Assembly: GCA_036850595.1 (NCBI GenBank)
Contig: CM072158.1
Location: forward strand, 7,207,422-7,271,421
DNA: 64,000 nt
Source: Rhyacichthys aspro
Lineage: Eukaryota; Chordata; Actinopteri; Gobiiformes; Rhyacichthyidae
Direction of reading: 5' to 3'
The position numbers and the translations under genes are program-made. The notes below the pieces were generated by a model, which saw only the letters and a program-made list of their open reading frames with translations, ran no database searches and had not been told where the DNA came from. This document shows, piece after piece, positions 46,201 to 58,200 of this stretch; within the stretch, counting starts at the first letter, position 1, and each line of letters begins with the position of its first letter.

Positions 46201-49200
46201 CTGTTTTTCTGATGCACAAGGCATGTCTATGTAAATAAATCCATCTCTATCTTTCTTCAACTTTGGTCACACTTTTTTCCTCCTTTGCTCTTTCACTTCC
46301 ACATCCTGTTTTCTGCAGTTTATATGAAGAATTTGGATGCTAAGTTGAAAAGAAGCCAGGTTTCACTCCCTTTCGTCACCCGCTTTGACAACCCATGTGT
46401 GAAATCGCCCTACTGCTCGCCCGCAGCTTGTATCACCCATTCCCAAGGTGAGGCCCCTGCCCGTCTGTCAGAGAGCCGGACCGGTGCTAACATGCTTGTC
46501 ACTCCTTGCCACCGTTCACGCCTGCCCCATGGGCTAACATCTCAGCGGTACCGACAGGTTCATGGCTCTGTCGCTCTCTTCCTGACTCCCACTGCGCTCC
46601 CTGAATGCTCCCACCAGATGTTTGGAGCAGCTGCTGCCATGGCGACATTAAACACACTTCCTGAGAAAGAGGAAGGTGAAGCCTTGAGGGGGAGAGAAGC
46701 TTATATAACGCTGCCAAAAAATACTGGAAAATGTTGTTAACTTGCTGTGATGCAAAATGAAATCTCTGAAAAGGTGCTTTGGAGATTGTAAAAGCCACCA
46801 ATGACTCGTCTCGTCCCAATCTGGATGTAAATGAACACGAGGATCATGCATACGCAGCCATCCGTGCTGTCAGGCAGCAGATGGGCTCGCTGTTGAGAAG
46901 CGAAACTGAACAAGCTTTAATAAACTACCCACGAGCCAAAAATGAAAAGTACTTAGAGTGCTAAAGCCCATGTCGCAGCATACATATTTTCATTTTGTAA
47001 ATATATTCCAAGATGGGTTTGTGTTCTTAGACGAGGTATGACTAAAACTGTCAGAGCGAAGGGACCCCGTTCCTGCTGTAGCCAGGAGTCTTTAGGTTTG
47101 TGCATCGGCAGTGTTGTCAGGTGCTTTAGATAACAAGCTGGTAGCTTACGAGAAATCATATCACAGGCCAGAACTGTTTCTCTGTTTTTAGAGAGTAAAT
47201 TTGTTGTAGTTTTAAGGGTCAAAGGAGGTCGAGAAGTAACATCACAGCTCTGCAATCTCCACTCTGTAATCAAAAGCCTTTTTACATTTCAGTCCGTCTC
47301 AGAGCATATACATGATGAAACTCCGCAAAACAAACAGTAAACATAACATTTCTGTAATATTACACTCTATGCTATATCATAAAGCCTATTCGAAAATTGC
47401 CTTCGGCTACAACAAAGTAAGCTGTGATTTGAGTTCGGTTTTGGCCCACCTGGGGATGTCCAATATTTACTCTTCTTTAAGCTCTGCCCTTGAAGCAAAA
47501 ATCTACCTCTTAAGCTTTTAAACGCTCCACTATGATTACCAACTGGTAATATGGGGACCTCAGTAAGCAGTAAACATGGAGGTAGCAGGGATTTGGCTGA
47601 AGAAAAAGGTTATAAGGACTAAAAACAGATTACGATAATTATGTGGATTAGTTTAAAGCATTTAGCAGATCTATTATTGATATAAAAAGCTTGAAGCACT
47701 AGAAAAGCAATAACTATTGGAAGTATCTAATAAAAAAAAGGGGATTTGTTTTGTATTTCCTCGAAGTATGTATGTGTTGGCAGAGGGGGCAGTGCTTACC
47801 AGCTGCAGCCATGTGCTCGCTCGTTCTGATTGGCTGGAAGCCCACAAAGGGGATCTGCATCGACAGTATGAGGCCCACAATGTAGAAAGTGCTGTAAGCT
47901 GTAAAGAGAATACAGATGAGAAGTCAGGCAATCAAAATAAACTATTTCACTCTTGTTATGCGTCACTGTGCCATTTGGACTCCCACTGAGGAAAATCTAC
48001 TGCACTAGAGACATTTAAAATGTATTGATTTTTACTGCTGCGCCCCAGAGGAAGTAAATACAAAATACCTAATCTAATGTAATTTAGGGAGAAAATAGGA
48101 GTTGGCTCGTCTCCGTGTGAAGGTGTCCCGGAGTGAGACACGACACCTTTTCTAGCTGAAGGGGAACCGATTGGTAAACGCAGCGGCTTAATTAAGATTT
48201 CACACTCTTCCTGAAAAAGTACAGCTCAGTTTTTAAAGGAGTTGTGGCAGCCCTGAGCAATCTTTTTCTCTCTCATCTTCTATTGACTCAAGACAGAGGG
48301 AGAAGAATTGGGAGGCAACACAGACTGCAAGGTATTTTATTAAACCACTTTTTTCTCCTTCCATTTGTCCCTTCACAGAGAGAGAGACACTTGGCACGTG
48401 GATGAAAAGCTGCAGGATTTTTAAAGCAGAGAAGTCAAGTGAGGAGGTAATTTTTTGGTACTTTCCTGTTTTTAATGGACAAGGCTGTGAGACTGAGGTG
48501 ATCTATGTCAGTGGCACATGATTTCTCTTTTCTAATGTAGTTTTTTATGTTAAATACTTCTAATATCTCCTTTTTAATATAGTTTAGTTACATTTATGAG
48601 CATTTCAAAAGGTAATGCTTGCTTCTATAATGACAGAAATATACTTATTTCAAGATGTACCATTTCTTAAGATAAGTAGAAAAGGCTGAGTTATAAAATA
48701 TACAAGACTATGGAAAGAAATGGAGAGCTGCTTTGATCTACATTGTCAGCGCTGTGTTTTAGGTGTGCACTTCTGTCACGCTCCACTGCCATCGCTGCCC
48801 TCCATTACGGTCTTCAATTACGTTACTTTAAGATAAGGTTCATGCTGTGCAGGTTTGTGCAAGTAGGTTAAGGTTAACTGCTCTGTCTAGCTCTATATGT
48901 CAGGAGAGTGAAAATGTAAAGGTGATGGGACAGAGAGAATGCTAGTCGAATCTGGCGTTTGGTGACTGATGATACCAATCATCTGTGTTTAGGGGCGGCA
49001 AGACAAATCCATTTTCACCATCTATCATTTAAAAGCCAAAGGTGGATGGGTTCTGTGGGTGATGCTCAGGCTCAAGACATCCTTGAGGAACAATAAAGGC
49101 ACAAAATCCTTGCTCTTCATCTAACAGAGGTGCACTGTCAAGTAGAATTTCATTTCATTGTTGAAGAACTGTTTGGAGACAGAGCAGATGTAGGTCACAG

Positions 49201-52200
49201 CCCTCTCACAGTGAAGAGGCCATCACTTATTTTCAAAGCTCTCAAAGACTGTGCTTCGCAGTTACAGTGAGTACAACATATAATCACCTGGAAATGATAC
49301 TTGGCATGGTATCATTTATCGTGACCGCTACAGAAGTGGCTGCTGAAGCTGACAGGGGCTGTTTACGGTAAAAAGGCCTACAGGACTCAGGTAACGTGCA
49401 TGGTCCGTGTGTGTTCTGTAAACCAGAGTTCAGGGAAATGATAACCCATTTAATTTTTTCTGGTGTAAAAGATAGATAGCAGGTGGCTGCATTAACTGTT
49501 AAGTAACGTGAGGATGTTGCATATATATTTTATCAAACAGAGGTGTGTATTTTAGATTATCTCAGTCATGTTTGTTTCTGAGAACAGTTGTTCATTAATA
49601 GTAATTGCAGGTTCATTCATTTGATCATATGGACATCACTTTTGTACCACTAGATGGAGTTGGGAGCAACCTCAGTCACAGCTGCACTTTTACACAACAA
49701 TACTACTATAATTTCACCTAAAATGCAAAGGATCAGTTACAGTTTAGCCGTTTGTTTGGACGAGGATGTTGTTCTGACGCCACAAAAACACAAACTTTTA
49801 AATATGAGTCTTTTGGTTTTGTTGTGTAAAGACTGTGAAGACTGGATCCTTAATGAAAACAATGACTGCCATGTCCCAGAAAACTACTGACTACACAATT
49901 ATTGGCTAAGATACAGAGAAAGTCAAACAAGAATGGCAAAATTCTGGGTTTTTGTGCACCAGAAACATGCAGTTTGGTGATGTATTGCTAGTGATATTAC
50001 CTTTTCTTGTGTGTAATGATGTGTGGCAGCTTTTAAAGTGCCCCACTGGCCTGTCAGATATACTACAGAGTTCTCAACAGCTGAGTGTATCTGTTTAATA
50101 ATGATGAATTAATAATGCTACAAGCCAACATCTGTGTTTTGGCGTCAGCGGCACAAATAGGAGGTTCCTTTAACAAAGGGTGTATTAGGATGTCTCAACA
50201 CTGTGAAAACAAAAATCCAAGCAAGGATACCACACACAGTAAATTTTCTTGCACAGGGTTGTTATATGTATGCTAACATAATCTGGCTGAAATAAAAATA
50301 TGATCCATTAGAATGACAGGAACACAATACTTAAAGTCAGACTAAGTGCTACACATAGGACCAAACTCAAGAGGTTTGTTCTTCGCCACACGGACCACCT
50401 GGACGCACTCATGCATACGAATAACAGAAGAGAATATTTATAATGCTCCCCATTTAGATGCAGAGAAATGTAAATGTCAAACGGTTGGGTTGTGCTTGTG
50501 TGTGTGTCTCACCGATGTACACCCTTCTGCTGTAGCGTTGCATGAGAAGCAGCACAAACACATGCAGTGGAATCAGGTTGATGATGAACACGTAACCTCC
50601 CCATGCTGACACCTGGGAAAACACAAACACCACAACACAGACGTGTCACTCAAGTCCTACAAGTTTTAGTATAAACAGCATTGAATTAAGTGTGATTAAG
50701 TTTTAAATTCAAATAAGGTTTCCCCGTAGTGTCTTTTGCTGTTAATGTGATTCAACTGAGCCGAGCGGGAGGCTGTCACATTTGCATCGACTCCACAGTT
50801 GGTCTGATGCAATTGAAAACTCTAGGTTAAAAAGTCTGTCACAATGGTGCATAACTGAGCAAATATCAGGCTGGGAATTCATTGTAGAAAAGCCCAATTG
50901 ACTCAGAAGTCCACAGCCTCAAATCAGCCACATTTTTAAAGTTTACAGTGTTGTATATCTTTTCCATAAATTAAACGGTCACATTTTTAATTTAGTTTAG
51001 GCAGCGACTAGAAACAAAAGAATACAGATGAAGAAAAACAAAACAATAGGACCCGACAATTGCACAAAATCCATTTTCATTCATTTTTTAAACTGAACTG
51101 CATGTGAACTGATCTATAAGTGCCCAACTCTTTCTCAATGCATGGCCTCTGCAAAAAAAGCCTTATATACCTTCAATAAAATACCATTAGACTGAAGTAA
51201 AGTCCATTTACTGAATTAAATATAAGCCGCTATATGAATACCATATAGGGAATCTATGAAAAGAAGCTGATATTTTACATGTAGGATGCAAACGTGGGGC
51301 TATAAAAAACTGAAAACTTTTCACTGTAATCTCACAGACTACAGCAGAGAGCAAATCGAAACAGAGACGATGATGTCCAGAGACTGCAACAAAGGCAAGA
51401 GAAAGTAGAGGAAACAGTGAATTAAACAGGAAGAGGGGTCCCGTAGCAGTAATACTTCATTCACAGCAGCTTGTCGGAGAAGGGCCTTTGCACCTGCTCA
51501 GTGTGCCACAAAGAGCATTCATAACAGTTACATAATCACAGGAAAAAGATGATAAAAAAAATACATTAATGAGCTATATTTAAAAAGTCAAAGACAAACC
51601 CGTAGCTAAATAATTAGCACAAATATCTTTTGACAGTTTGCAAATGTTTTCTCAGACGGTGACAACCAATTAATATCATGTAAACCATAGCTCAAATGAA
51701 AACCCAATGTTATTACAGATGATGGTGACAAAGCGGCAGCTGGGAATGAGAGCTACTGAGAGGATGTGATGCACTGTATTAGTCAACAATATGGCACTTG
51801 AGTCAACTTTTCATCAAGTACACTTCAGTAATTGTCACAAAATGAGTGGTGTTTAATGCTATAATTGATTGATCTGAAGCTTTTCTTCCAGTATCATTGT
51901 AACTTTCACTGTAAAACTAGTCTTGATTCTAAATATTTTGTGGGAGAAGCCTTAAGTCATGAAACATACTTGTGCCAATTAAATAAACTTGAAATAAATG
52001 AACATGTCATGTTGGAACAGCTGACGGCCCAAGCAGTTTGTTTATTAGTAAAGCTTATTCAAAAAGCCTTTCGAAAATATTGATTAGTCAGAGTTAAACT
52101 GCCTGACATCAGCAAGGTGCATCATTGATTGAGAGTGAAAGAGGACGTTTTTGAAAGTTTGTTTATCCGTTCTGGTGATAAACAGCTCGAGAGTGGGAGG

Positions 52201-55200
52201 TAAACCCACATCATGTTGGAAACAAAAAAAGTGCCATCTTGTTCAAGCATGTGGAAAGCTTTAGAACGGATGATTATCTTTAGACGTCACTGTATCTTTT
52301 CTTTTCTAAAAACAAGATTTACACACTGCTCTGCTTGATACTGAGGTGGACACAATGTAAGAAAAACACCACTGCTGTGATTTTTCTATTATCTGGAAGA
52401 GCTATCAGTTCTCCATTGAGACAAGAATGTACAACAGGAGTCTTCAAAAGTGATGTCCAGCCCCGCAGACGCACAGAGTAACAGGAGGCAGAAGCCGCTC
52501 TCTCAGGTGTGTGCACGTGTCAAGAAAAACTATTAGAAATGATGCCTCAAACAGCTGGCCCTGCGACCCTGCCACAGGCTAACAGCTCAGGGCAGGGAGA
52601 AAATGCTTGGACCAAAGTCTGTGGCTGTTATCGCTCTGTGCATTTCATACTGACTTATCTGATGACCACAGGGCCACTCTGGAGAGGATATCAGGGACCC
52701 AGCGTGTGGCGGAGAGGAATGTGTGGGAATGTGAGCGTTTACAGCGTCTAACCGTGCTGCAAGTGTTTATTGGCACAAATATACTGTGTATTCTCCAAAC
52801 ACAAACTCTGGGATCGGGGTTGATTTAAACTATAGGTAGTATTGGCACTTTATAGCCTGGCCAGCCAGACCCATTTACTTTCAAGTGGTTGTTATTGATT
52901 GGTTGTACATCTTTCCAATAGCCTTCATAGTTTAATCGGCATCTATTTGTTCTCTCCCCTGGAAACTCAGGCTGTGACTAGCACTAGATTATTAAATAAT
53001 ATTTAAAATAACCTTGACAAGAGAGAAATCACTCCAAAGGTGCCAAAAAAAATGGAGTCCTCATGTTCTTCCTTTAAAATTCATCCTTCATCCTGCAAAA
53101 ATGGAGAGGTCCTTTGTGATAGGTCTAATTAGAACGTCTTGTTGGTGTGACATTTGTAATGCTCAGGGGATACAGACAGCTGCAATGTTAAGACTGGACA
53201 TTATACATCACAGACTGATGCCAGATTTGGGATTTTTCATAGAATACTGGCCACTATAAAAGGGCTCAAGTTGGTCATGTACCATGTTTAGACCAAGATG
53301 GGACATATTCATTGAAATACCCTTCGATTACACGATTAAAACACTGACACACTACTCTCAACTACTGAAAGCATGAAGAAATACAAGCCATTTTGGGGGG
53401 ATTTGTAAGAAATGCAGGAATGCCTCTGTGTAAGACTAGTTGAAAAATTAGAGTTAAAGATTCAGGATTGAAGAACGATTTATCCAGTTGATCCATGGAT
53501 CTGCCGGAGCTGTCCACCCCTGTTCCCACCCTCAGACCACCGCCTTCACCTCGAGGTCATGATGAGGGCATCACAGTGGAGCCCAAACGGATCTGCTCTC
53601 GTCTCTAATCTTGCCCTTCTCTGATTATGCTGATATCTGCTTCACTTCTGCTTTACCGGTGTCACATTCGATCCTGTCCCGAGGGGGAAATGGACTCTGG
53701 GCTGTATCCTGATCAAACTGACAGCCAAAGATGGGGTGAAAGACTGTAGGCTGGGTTTGGAGAGGGATTATGTGGTGTGTGTGTGTGTTATGGGGTGTTA
53801 ATGGAGATGTACAGGGCTGGTTTGTCGCTGGCTGGAGAGAAATCCCATCACCGAACGGAGGTGTGTGAACGAGGGTTAGGAAATAAGGACAAAGAAACTC
53901 AATGTTCCCACGGCTGCTGTGAAGAGCGTGGCTGTAGGGACAGTCATCACAATGCATTTTCTTACTTCTTTGTCCCATTCTTTCTCTATATATACCTTTG
54001 TGTCCCATTCATCTGCCATCACTGTTCTCTGCCCATTCTTCCTGCCAATCCTTTTTGCCCCCCACTGACTCTCTGGCCCCGTGTGATCGATGAGTCTGGA
54101 TTTCAGTAATCTGTTTCATTTGACATCTGTCTCACTGCCGGCCACAGAGATTTCAAACCTGGAATGAGCAAGTAGATGGAGATTTTCAGAGGCGTCTATT
54201 GTCCCCTGGAATACACTGCCAAACAATCTGTCGCAGAGGCAGTCCCTGGATCATCTTTTTTATCTCATCTCTCTGTTCAACCCCCTGATGAGCTGTGACT
54301 GAATTCATAAATAATGCACAAAATGCTGGCCGCAATACCCCCACCCCTCTTTCCATGTCAGTGATGGACAAAAGACAGCAGGCTTCATTGTGAGCAGCTT
54401 TGAAAAATGGATTATGACGGAAAAATCAATTAGGAATACCTGCAAATGTGAGAGAACTGGGGAATCAGCCGCTGAAAACAAATGAGTTTAATTCAGCTTA
54501 GTTAGTATGCACCAAGTGTGATGGTGTAAATGGGATGCATCCTTACCATGTAGAAGTAGGAGAGACAACAGCCGATGGTCCAGAACACTGAGCCTGTCTT
54601 CACCGACTTCACCTACGACAGAGAGGACAGAGATTTCAAAATTATTATTTTTTGTGTAGTAGCTATTTTTACAGTTCCGTGAATTTCTATATATCGTAGT
54701 ATTTTGGTCTAGTTTATGCCAATAGGTAGGAGTGAATGCACGGGTATTAAGTTATATAGATGTAGCAGAGGTACAATGAATCTATGTTTAATGATTTGAG
54801 TTAAATTTAAGCTCAGATTCACATTACCAATAGTCGCTACATAAAAGTAAAGAATACCCTAAAGTTAGAAGATATGGCCTCTGACTGAAAAGTAAAGCAC
54901 AGAGCCTTTTCTGACTTAAGGACTGTCGAGCAATGAAGGGAAATGCTGGGATTTGGACCAAGGATATCCACATTTATTAAACAATCATTCAGATATGAGC
55001 AAGAAAATGATTCCCCAGCCAAGTCATTTTTATTCTACAGTTGGCTCACCAGATCTATAGGGCAGTAAAGGTTTGATTGTTGTCATTAGAGTGTGCCCCC
55101 AGGTCTACAAGACATTTAAATTAGTGACAAAATCATTAAGCACAAATTATAGGACATTAAAATCCATCTTTAGATAGAATTAATACAACCCTCTGACTCT

Positions 55201-58200
55201 TGCTGAGAGCTGATGAAAGCTTTCTAATCAAAAGTGACTTGACAGACTTCAGCCAAGAATAAAAAAGTGAATCAATAATTACTGGCAAGTTGCATCAACC
55301 AGGACTGACAAACCTCTGATCGACCTCATACGGACCTCAGTGGACTCTCAGATGCAATCATATCTCAATCTGGAGTAATTCAATCTGTAGTGACCTCTGA
55401 TTATTATAATAAGTGTGTGCGATGTTAAGTGTGTAACTCTTTAAAACTTCATAATTGTGTTTCTATCAATGTTTCATGATGGTCCCTTTCAGCGACAGGA
55501 CATGAACAAACAAGTCGCTGTTTGTAACCAAAACAATGAGCCCATTCAAACTGGGCCAAATGTAGCACGCGGCCTTGTGGTGCCATGTATGAGCCATGCC
55601 CATCTCCTGTCGTTCAATGCCCCCTTAGCAGCTTAATTGAATGTGAACTGTGTGGAAAAGGGTGGAATTACTGCTACAACAAAGAGGACATGGAGCATAG
55701 GGTTAAAGCAGTGTGTTTGTGTGCATTGTTACTCCGAGGAGCTGTAGTATTAAAAAGGGCAGCTCTCCTGGGCGTGAGAGGATTCAATTATAGATTATGG
55801 CAGAATGTGTGTCTGTACGCCAGGGGTAAACAGAGATTAGGCGGGAAGAGTTGAATGGGTTATTAGTGGCTAAATTGAAGAAGTCGGATAATGAAGATTG
55901 GGACTGAGACTTGAGAGAAGACATGTGTGCCTTTTGGCAAATTGGAGGACATGGGGAAGAGATGCAAGGGAACAAAGTGGAAAAAAAGAGTAATAAATAC
56001 CATACAGGAATAGAGGGAAGCAGAATGAACAAGAATGAAAAGACAGAAAGAAGAACAAAGCAGTGGTTGAGTTCAGTTTAATATGGCGTCAACATGGTAA
56101 TCACTAAATGTAAATACTGACACCAGTGCTACATATGACATTATCCATGCTCTCTTTAATAAAAATGTTTGAAAAATATATTTATTTTTTAAGTTTTTAC
56201 CTGAGTAAGGATTCTCTGTGTACTTTTCCACTGTGTTTTTAGCTCCACCTCTTAGTACCACTTCTATATATTGTGAATGGAAAAACTAAAACGTGTGCCT
56301 TACCAAACAACTATACCATGCTTGGTGAAGATAGCCCTAAAGACAATTAAAGCTAGTGGAAAACAGAGTGAAGTAAACACAAAAACAAATGCGGCTAAAT
56401 GGACTGATAATGGAGAGCAGCGGAGCATGGCTCGGATGATTGTTTTCAGGGCCCACAGACGTGGATGGCAGTGTGGGGGTGGATCTGTTTCTGATGACAC
56501 TGTTCACCTAAAGAGGCGGCGTCGAGGGCCTCGGGCTACACCTGTCTCGCTGTGAGATGTATTGTCCATGAACCCGGGACGACAAGAGGCCATTAGAATA
56601 ATGCTGCACAAACAGATGGCGCTAACACACATTTTCTGGCTCAAGACAAATGGTGATGGGAATGGATAAGCCTAAAAAGTTTAGTAGGAGGTTTTCTAGG
56701 GGATTGAGCAATTTACTTTGTGCCTGAGTAATACAGAATAAAGTAGTGAGGGGTGTTTGATTCATTGAACTCTGTGGTGGCATTTTTATACCAAAGCTGT
56801 GAACCTGCCGTGAATCTTATATTTTGGCAGCACTGCAGCCAGGTTTGATTTTAGTGGCACAGTTCGCCTGAAGTTCACCTTTTATAAAGTTCACCCAACT
56901 ACAATTTGTGCTGAGCCTACAGTCCCCGCTACATCATTCACTCATATTAGCCTCATAGAAAGACGACATTTTACAAGATTTGCACTTTACAAGGCTGGGT
57001 GCACCCTTGTAAACTGTGTATGAATTGAATCAGCCAATCAATACGCATTAATGGAATTAATTTCCTTGGGTTGCTTAACTTTAAAAAACACAACTCCCAA
57101 GGCTTGGTTTCACTCTGCTGACCCGCTACTCACTGTGCCAGTTTGTTGTGTTAGGACATAAACCACAGACACAACAGGCGCGCTCAGCCAGTGCCTCGAC
57201 ACAAAACTGCAGGTCAGCGCCAGATCAGTGATGGTGAAACGAGTTCAGAAAAAGGCCACCCGTTTCTTTTCGAGCTCAGTTGAGTCCGGTGAGTCACGCT
57301 ACCGACAATCCTTTCGTAGACGATTTGACAAAGTGACATAAACTGGGATGACTGACTCCTCGGACGCACAAAAGGTCTCTTCCATCCCTGCGGCTACTGC
57401 ACTGCCAAGCTTGTTAATGCCGTGACAAACAGCAGCGAGGCATGGCATGACGAAATACCTGCGCCACTACAACCGCCCGCTTCAAAGCATCCTTGGTGGA
57501 GCATGTCTTTGAGCATGAAGAAAATCAACAGCTTCAAGATAAAATAAAAAAATTGGACAAATAGCCTACAAGCTTCCACTGACTGCCTGTGGCATGTATA
57601 ATAAAAGTACTTTCTTATTCTCTGATAAATGAGGAAAGCACTTAAGACTGGTATTTTTCCTGCTCAAAAGCCCGACTAAAATGAATAACCAAATATTAGG
57701 AGAAAATAGAAAACGTAACCACTGTTATTAGTCACTGTCACTTATCTTGTGCTAATCTTCAAATGGCCAACATCAAACCAATTTTGCATTAGTTTTCCGT
57801 ACACTTTGAGGTTAACCACGGCTCATTTTTGTAATTAAGTGCTTCTTGCTAATCGACTCGCTGAACTATTACTGAAGACATATAATTTATCCCCAGTACT
57901 AATGTCTAACCTCCTGCAGCGAGGACAGATCTAACAGCTGCAGGCAGTTATGAAAAAATAATCAATGCACGTAACATATGCTGCATGCTTAAATATTGTC
58001 GTGGAATTTTTGATTTTCTATCAACTCAACCCAGAGAGACGATTAAAGGAGAAAGACGTGGCATAATTTTGATCAAATAATGAGCCTAGATTCAGACAGA
58101 CATTACATTTATAGAGTGTTCAGTCAGTAACATGGGTGTCACAGTCCATCTCTTTGCATCAAATGGGGATTATCTGGTATTCAATCCCCTTTTAATGAAC

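Noticed and set aside
46285..46740. 151-codon + strand frame in an STT3B intron
   Set aside because: No domain, no splice signals tying it to other exons and no codon pattern that I can defend.
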